Assembly: GCA_002471275.1 (NCBI GenBank)
Contig: DKPQ01000005.1
Coordinates: 372,001-436,000, forward strand
Direction: 5' to 3'
Source of the DNA: Flammeovirgaceae bacterium UBA7330
GTDB taxonomy: Bacteria > Bacteroidota > Bacteroidia > Cytophagales > Cyclobacteriaceae
DNA length: 64,000 nucleotides
Part shown: piece by piece, positions 61,624 to 64,000 of the stretch
Position numbering within the stretch: position 1 is the first letter of the stretch
Layout: each line of letters starts with the position of its first letter
The notes under the pieces: model-generated
Told to the model about the DNA's origin: nothing
Databases searched by the model: none
The model's input: only the letters and a program-made list of their open reading frames with translations
Made by a program: the position numbers and the translations under genes

Positions 61624-62079
61624 TTAGCTTACCGGTGTGTTTTTCTTCCACTGACTGGTGGCATCCTCAAAGATCTCTTTGCCGTAGATAGGTGCGTTGG
61701 CTTTGATTTCTTCCACGATGAAGCGCGTAGCCTCAAAAGCCATCTTTCTGTGTGCAGAGGAGGTAAATACAAAAAAGCACAATTCTCCTGTTTTTACCTT
61801 TCCCAGGCTGTGATAGATGTGCGCACACGTCAAATCAAATTTTTCGAAGGCTTTTTCCCGAATTTCATGAACCACTTTTTCAGCCATTTCCTCATAGGCG
61901 GTATATTCAATGTGGCTTACGGTTTTGCCATCGATTTCATCAGCTCTCACTTGTCCCAGGAAGATATCATGGGCACCAATGTTGGTTTTGTGCTGATGGT
62001 TGGCAATTGAATTAGCGATCTTTTCCACGGGAATCGCTCCCTGAATAAATATTTTTTTTGATTCTCTTTTTTTCTCCAT
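61624..62079 (-). CDS. moaE: molybdopterin synthase large subunit
   Basis: MoaE with MoaD adds dithiolene sulfur to the pyranopterin. The 151-residue protein has the family segment DIFLGQVRADEIDGKTVSHIEYTAYEEMA (about 39-67, in parts), SLGKVKTGELCFFVFTSSAHRKMAF (about 91-115) and the catalytic Lys region PIYGKEIFED (about 132-141), where YGKE carries the active-site lysine. No gap to moeB upstream. Confidence 0.95.
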   Translation of the reverse strand: MEKKRESKKIFIQGAIPVEKIANSIANHQHKTNIGAHDIFLGQVRADEIDGKTVSHIEYTAYEEMAEKVVHEIREKAFEKFDLTCAHIYHSLGKVKTGELCFFVFTSSAHRKMAFEATRFIVEEIKANAPIYGKEIFEDATSQWKKNTPVS

Positions 62080-63120
62080 CTATACCTGCAGTTCTTTGAT
62101 CCCGCCAATTAAGTGATGTAAATTTTTAAAACCATGCTTTTGCTCCAAAAAGTTAATGGCTTGTCGGCTTCGCTTTCCGGATTGACAAAATAAGATCACA
62201 TTTCGTTCCCTGGGGATCTCCTCAATTCTCTTTTCCAATTCACTTAATGGGATCCGGATGGTGGGAAGGTGATCCAACTTTGGGAGTTCATGATTTTCCC
62301 GGATATCTATATACAAGGCTTCATCAGCACATGCAATTTCGTCTTTCTCTTCCTGTGCTGCCAGTCCACGTTGAAGCACACGCTTTATTTCTTCTTCATT
62401 TCTTTCAAAACTCACTACCTGCTCCATGTTATTGAGCGAGTTGAAGATTTTCATTTTGCCGGAGTAGACCTCGCCAATGCCCAGGATGATCTTAAGGGTT
62501 TCGGCAGCCTGTAAGGTGCCTACAAGACCTGGTAAAACGCCCAAGACCCCTGTGTCGATGCAGCTGTTGGGATCCAGTTGATGGTGTTGCGGAAAAATAC
62601 ACCGGTATGAAGGCCCGTCTTCAAGGTTGAAGACCGAAAGCTGGCCTTCAAACTTATAAACGGAGCCAAAAATCATGGGCTTGCCAGCCAAAAGGGAAGC
62701 ATCATTGATAAGATATTTGGTTTCAAAGTTATCTGTGCCATCGATGACCAGGTCGAAATCCTGAAGGATCGTCAACGCATTGGCAGCCGTAAACCTTTCC
62801 GGATACACCTTATATTCCACATCAGCGTTGAGTTTTTGGAGCTTTGTCCGGGCACATTGAGCTTTATTTTGTCCCAGATCACTTTCCTCAAAAAGGATCT
62901 GTCTTTGCAGATTGCTGAGCTCCACCCGATCATGATCTATCAATCCGATTGTGCCGATTCCCGCGGCAGCAAGATATTGCGCAGCCGGACACCCCAGGCC
63001 TCCTACACCCACAATGAGTACCCGCGCATCAGCAAGCTTCTTTTGGCCGGAAGCGCCTACATTGTGCAGGTCGATCTGTCGCTGATACCTGGATGATCTA
63101 TGTGAGCTCGGTTTATCCAT
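62080..63120 (-). CDS. moeB: MoeB/ThiF-type adenylyltransferase with C-terminal rhodanese domain
   Basis: Activates the MoaD C-terminus by adenylylation. I set the start at ATG 63120 (MDKPSSHRSSRYQRQIDL), one base after the moaD stop, because a longer frame to 63177 overlaps moaD and the GGA GGA codons of moaD form a Shine-Dalgarno 5 bases before this ATG. GVGGLGCPAAQYLAAAGIG (about 37-55) binds ATP; the rhodanese domain has FCQSGKRS (about 323-330). The usual paired zinc CxxC motifs of MoeB are not visible, so it may be zinc-free. Confidence 0.95.
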   Translation of the reverse strand: MDKPSSHRSSRYQRQIDLHNVGASGQKKLADARVLIVGVGGLGCPAAQYLAAAGIGTIGLIDHDRVELSNLQRQILFEESDLGQNKAQCARTKLQKLNADVEYKVYPERFTAANALTILQDFDLVIDGTDNFETKYLINDASLLAGKPMIFGSVYKFEGQLSVFNLEDGPSYRCIFPQHHQLDPNSCIDTGVLGVLPGLVGTLQAAETLKIILGIGEVYSGKMKIFNSLNNMEQVVSFERNEEEIKRVLQRGLAAQEEKDEIACADEALYIDIRENHELPKLDHLPTIRIPLSELEKRIEEIPRERNVILFCQSGKRSRQAINFLEQKHGFKNLHHLIGGIKELQV

Positions 63121-63121
63121 G

Positions 63122-63361
63122 TTATCCTCCTGAGAAGGGTGGTAAAAAGGCGATTTCGTCTCCCGGTGCTGTTTCACCCGAGTCTGTAATCTTTTGGTTA
63201 TGAGCTACTTTGAATGACATCGTTTGCAGCCTCGGATATTTCTGGAGGCAGGCATCGACAACCGATTGTACCGACATATCATCCATGATATCCAGCTCTT
63301 CCTGTAGGGTATCTGTAACTTCTGCGATGGCTCCGAAATATTTAACTGTGAGTGTACTCAT
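63122..63361 (-). CDS. moaD: molybdopterin synthase sulfur carrier subunit
   Basis: The small ubiquitin-like sulfur carrier. The 79-residue protein ends in FSGG, with the GG that is adenylylated by MoeB and thiocarboxylated. The N-terminal half (LTVKYFGAIAEVTD) and the late EIAFLPPFSGG are typical. First moa gene in this operon; 4-base overlap with the permease gene. Confidence 0.96.
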   Translation of the reverse strand: MSTLTVKYFGAIAEVTDTLQEELDIMDDMSVQSVVDACLQKYPRLQTMSFKVAHNQKITDSGETAPGDEIAFLPPFSGG

Positions 63362-64000
63362 GTAAGTATTAATTTAAAGCATGCCATGATCAAAACAATG
63401 GATAAAGCCAATTTTAAGGACTTCAGACTCCATTTATGGCTGCCGACAAACCCACCAATGAGCCCGCCAATCAGTGCAATGGCAACAAAAGGAACCAACT
63501 GATCTGAAAAGGTGATGCCTGTGCTAAGCAATCCAGCCATACCAGCCATGGAATTTACCCATATAAACAATGCGGAGACCGCCGCAGTTTCTTTTACGTT
63601 TCCCCAGCCCAATAAAAGAATAATGGGACTCAGGATTATTCCTCCTCCTATCCCGATCAATCCGCTGAAAAAACCAATACCTGCCCCGATAATGAGCCCC
63701 AAAATCAGTTTAGGTTGTTTTTTCTCCTCACTGGCTGACCCAAACACTCCCAGGATCCTCAAGATGGCAAAAATGAGCAGGAAACCGAGGATTTTTTTAT
63801 AAAGGGTGGGGTCGATGGTGATCATACCACCCAGGAATGCTGCCGGGATCGAGGTAATGGCAAAAACAGCAAATAATTTTTTGTTGAAGTAGCCCTTTCT
63901 GAAATACTGAATGAAAGAAATGCCGGCAACAAAAAGGTTGAGCATCAAGGCTGTTGGTTTGAGTGTCTCGGGGGCAAAGTTGTACAGGCTCATGATGGCC
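63358..64000 (-). CDS. TauE/SafE-type sulfite exporter-like permease (5' end outside window)
   Basis: A membrane protein of the TauE/SafE family, possibly exporting sulfite or other sulfur/organic anions. About five membrane helices remain, with IIGAGIGFFSGLIGIGGGIILSP (near the middle, in parts). The first ATG in frame (63993) is preceded by open codons (A-I) up to the window edge, and the family usually has 30-40 more residues, so the true start is outside. Its link to the molybdenum operon is by position only (4-base overlap with moaD). Confidence 0.85.
   Translation of the reverse strand, partial: AIMSLYNFAPETLKPTALMLNLFVAGISFIQYFRKGYFNKKLFAVFAITSIPAAFLGGMITIDPTLYKKILGFLLIFAILRILGVFGSASEEKKQPKLILGLIIGAGIGFFSGLIGIGGGIILSPIILLLGWGNVKETAAVSALFIWVNSMAGMAGLLSTGITFSDQLVPFVAIALIGGLIGGFVGSHKWSLKSLKLALSIVLIMACFKLILT

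Noticed and set aside
61516..62010. 164-codon plus-strand frame opposite moaCB/moaE
   Set aside because: Antisense shadow of two overlapping moa genes; no motif, no promoter.

Overview
The window is a chromosomal stretch from a member of the Bacteroidota, most likely order Cytophagales. Four things point there. The F1Fo ATP synthase genes run atpF-atpH-atpA-atpG with no atpD/atpC behind them. Several genes carry the Bacteroidota promoter form TTG-N19/20-TAnnTTTG (best before asd and a tRNA-Phe gene). Shine-Dalgarno sites are mostly absent. Many genes encode family types typical of the phylum: SusD-free envelope lipoproteins, a TPR/beta-propeller/OmpA lipoprotein like PorE, a DksA/TraR protein without its zinc finger, a MoaC-MoaB fusion, a lamin-tail giant protein and a WG-repeat protein. 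I see no phage, insertion sequence, plasmid gene or CRISPR array. A genus cannot be named from this sequence.

Layout. 1-3528: ATP synthase genes (atpF cut by the window edge), followed without a gap by a UbiA-like membrane prenyltransferase and a small methyltransferase (to 4931). 4979-8394: an ECF sigma factor, its probable membrane anti-sigma partner and three exported proteins, apparently one operon. 8397-10580 (minus): asd and a PG1098-type methyltransferase in the same frame, separated by one stop codon. 10666-17520: a 2284-residue exported protein with four lamin-tail domains among Ig-like repeats. 17591-21750 (minus): a GMC oxidoreductase with its small partner subunit, an AT-rich lipoprotein and fabF. 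22128-23851: DksA-like protein, scpB and an rRNA pseudouridine synthase. 23852-24161: an orphan operator-like palindrome and tRNA-Phe. 24162-30627: an HdrC/HdrB-like iron-sulfur pair, a conserved hypothetical, a PorE-like lipoprotein, purM and an acetyltransferase. 30621-37552: yraN, manA, lipB, two small genes, rnr, a polyprenyl diphosphate synthase and a rhomboid protease.

37561-44730: an FKBP lipoprotein, glnS, a conserved lipoprotein and an FtsX/LolD-type ABC transporter. 44731-45540: a sparsely coding stretch with two possible small proteins. 45541-51599: an SGNH esterase lipoprotein, an AGCS-type sodium/amino-acid symporter, trkA-trkH and lgt. 51586-55183: three lipoproteins of unknown role, an aldo/keto reductase and a MaoC-like hydratase. 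55184-55980: tRNA-Pro with the unusual anticodon AGG, a duplicated and decayed copy of its 3' flank, and a candidate small RNA. 55981-58593: a WG-repeat exported protein. 58587-64000 (minus): a full molybdenum-cofactor operon (moaD-moeB-moaE-moaCB-moaA-moeA) preceded by a TauE/SafE permease cut by the window edge.

Most genes are housekeeping and show nothing unusual. The parts most worth a second look are the tRNA-Pro/small-RNA region, the orphan palindrome at 23873, the UbiA/methyltransferase pair tied to the ATP synthase operon, the sigma-factor operon, and the AT-rich lipoprotein with a TonB-plug-like motif.
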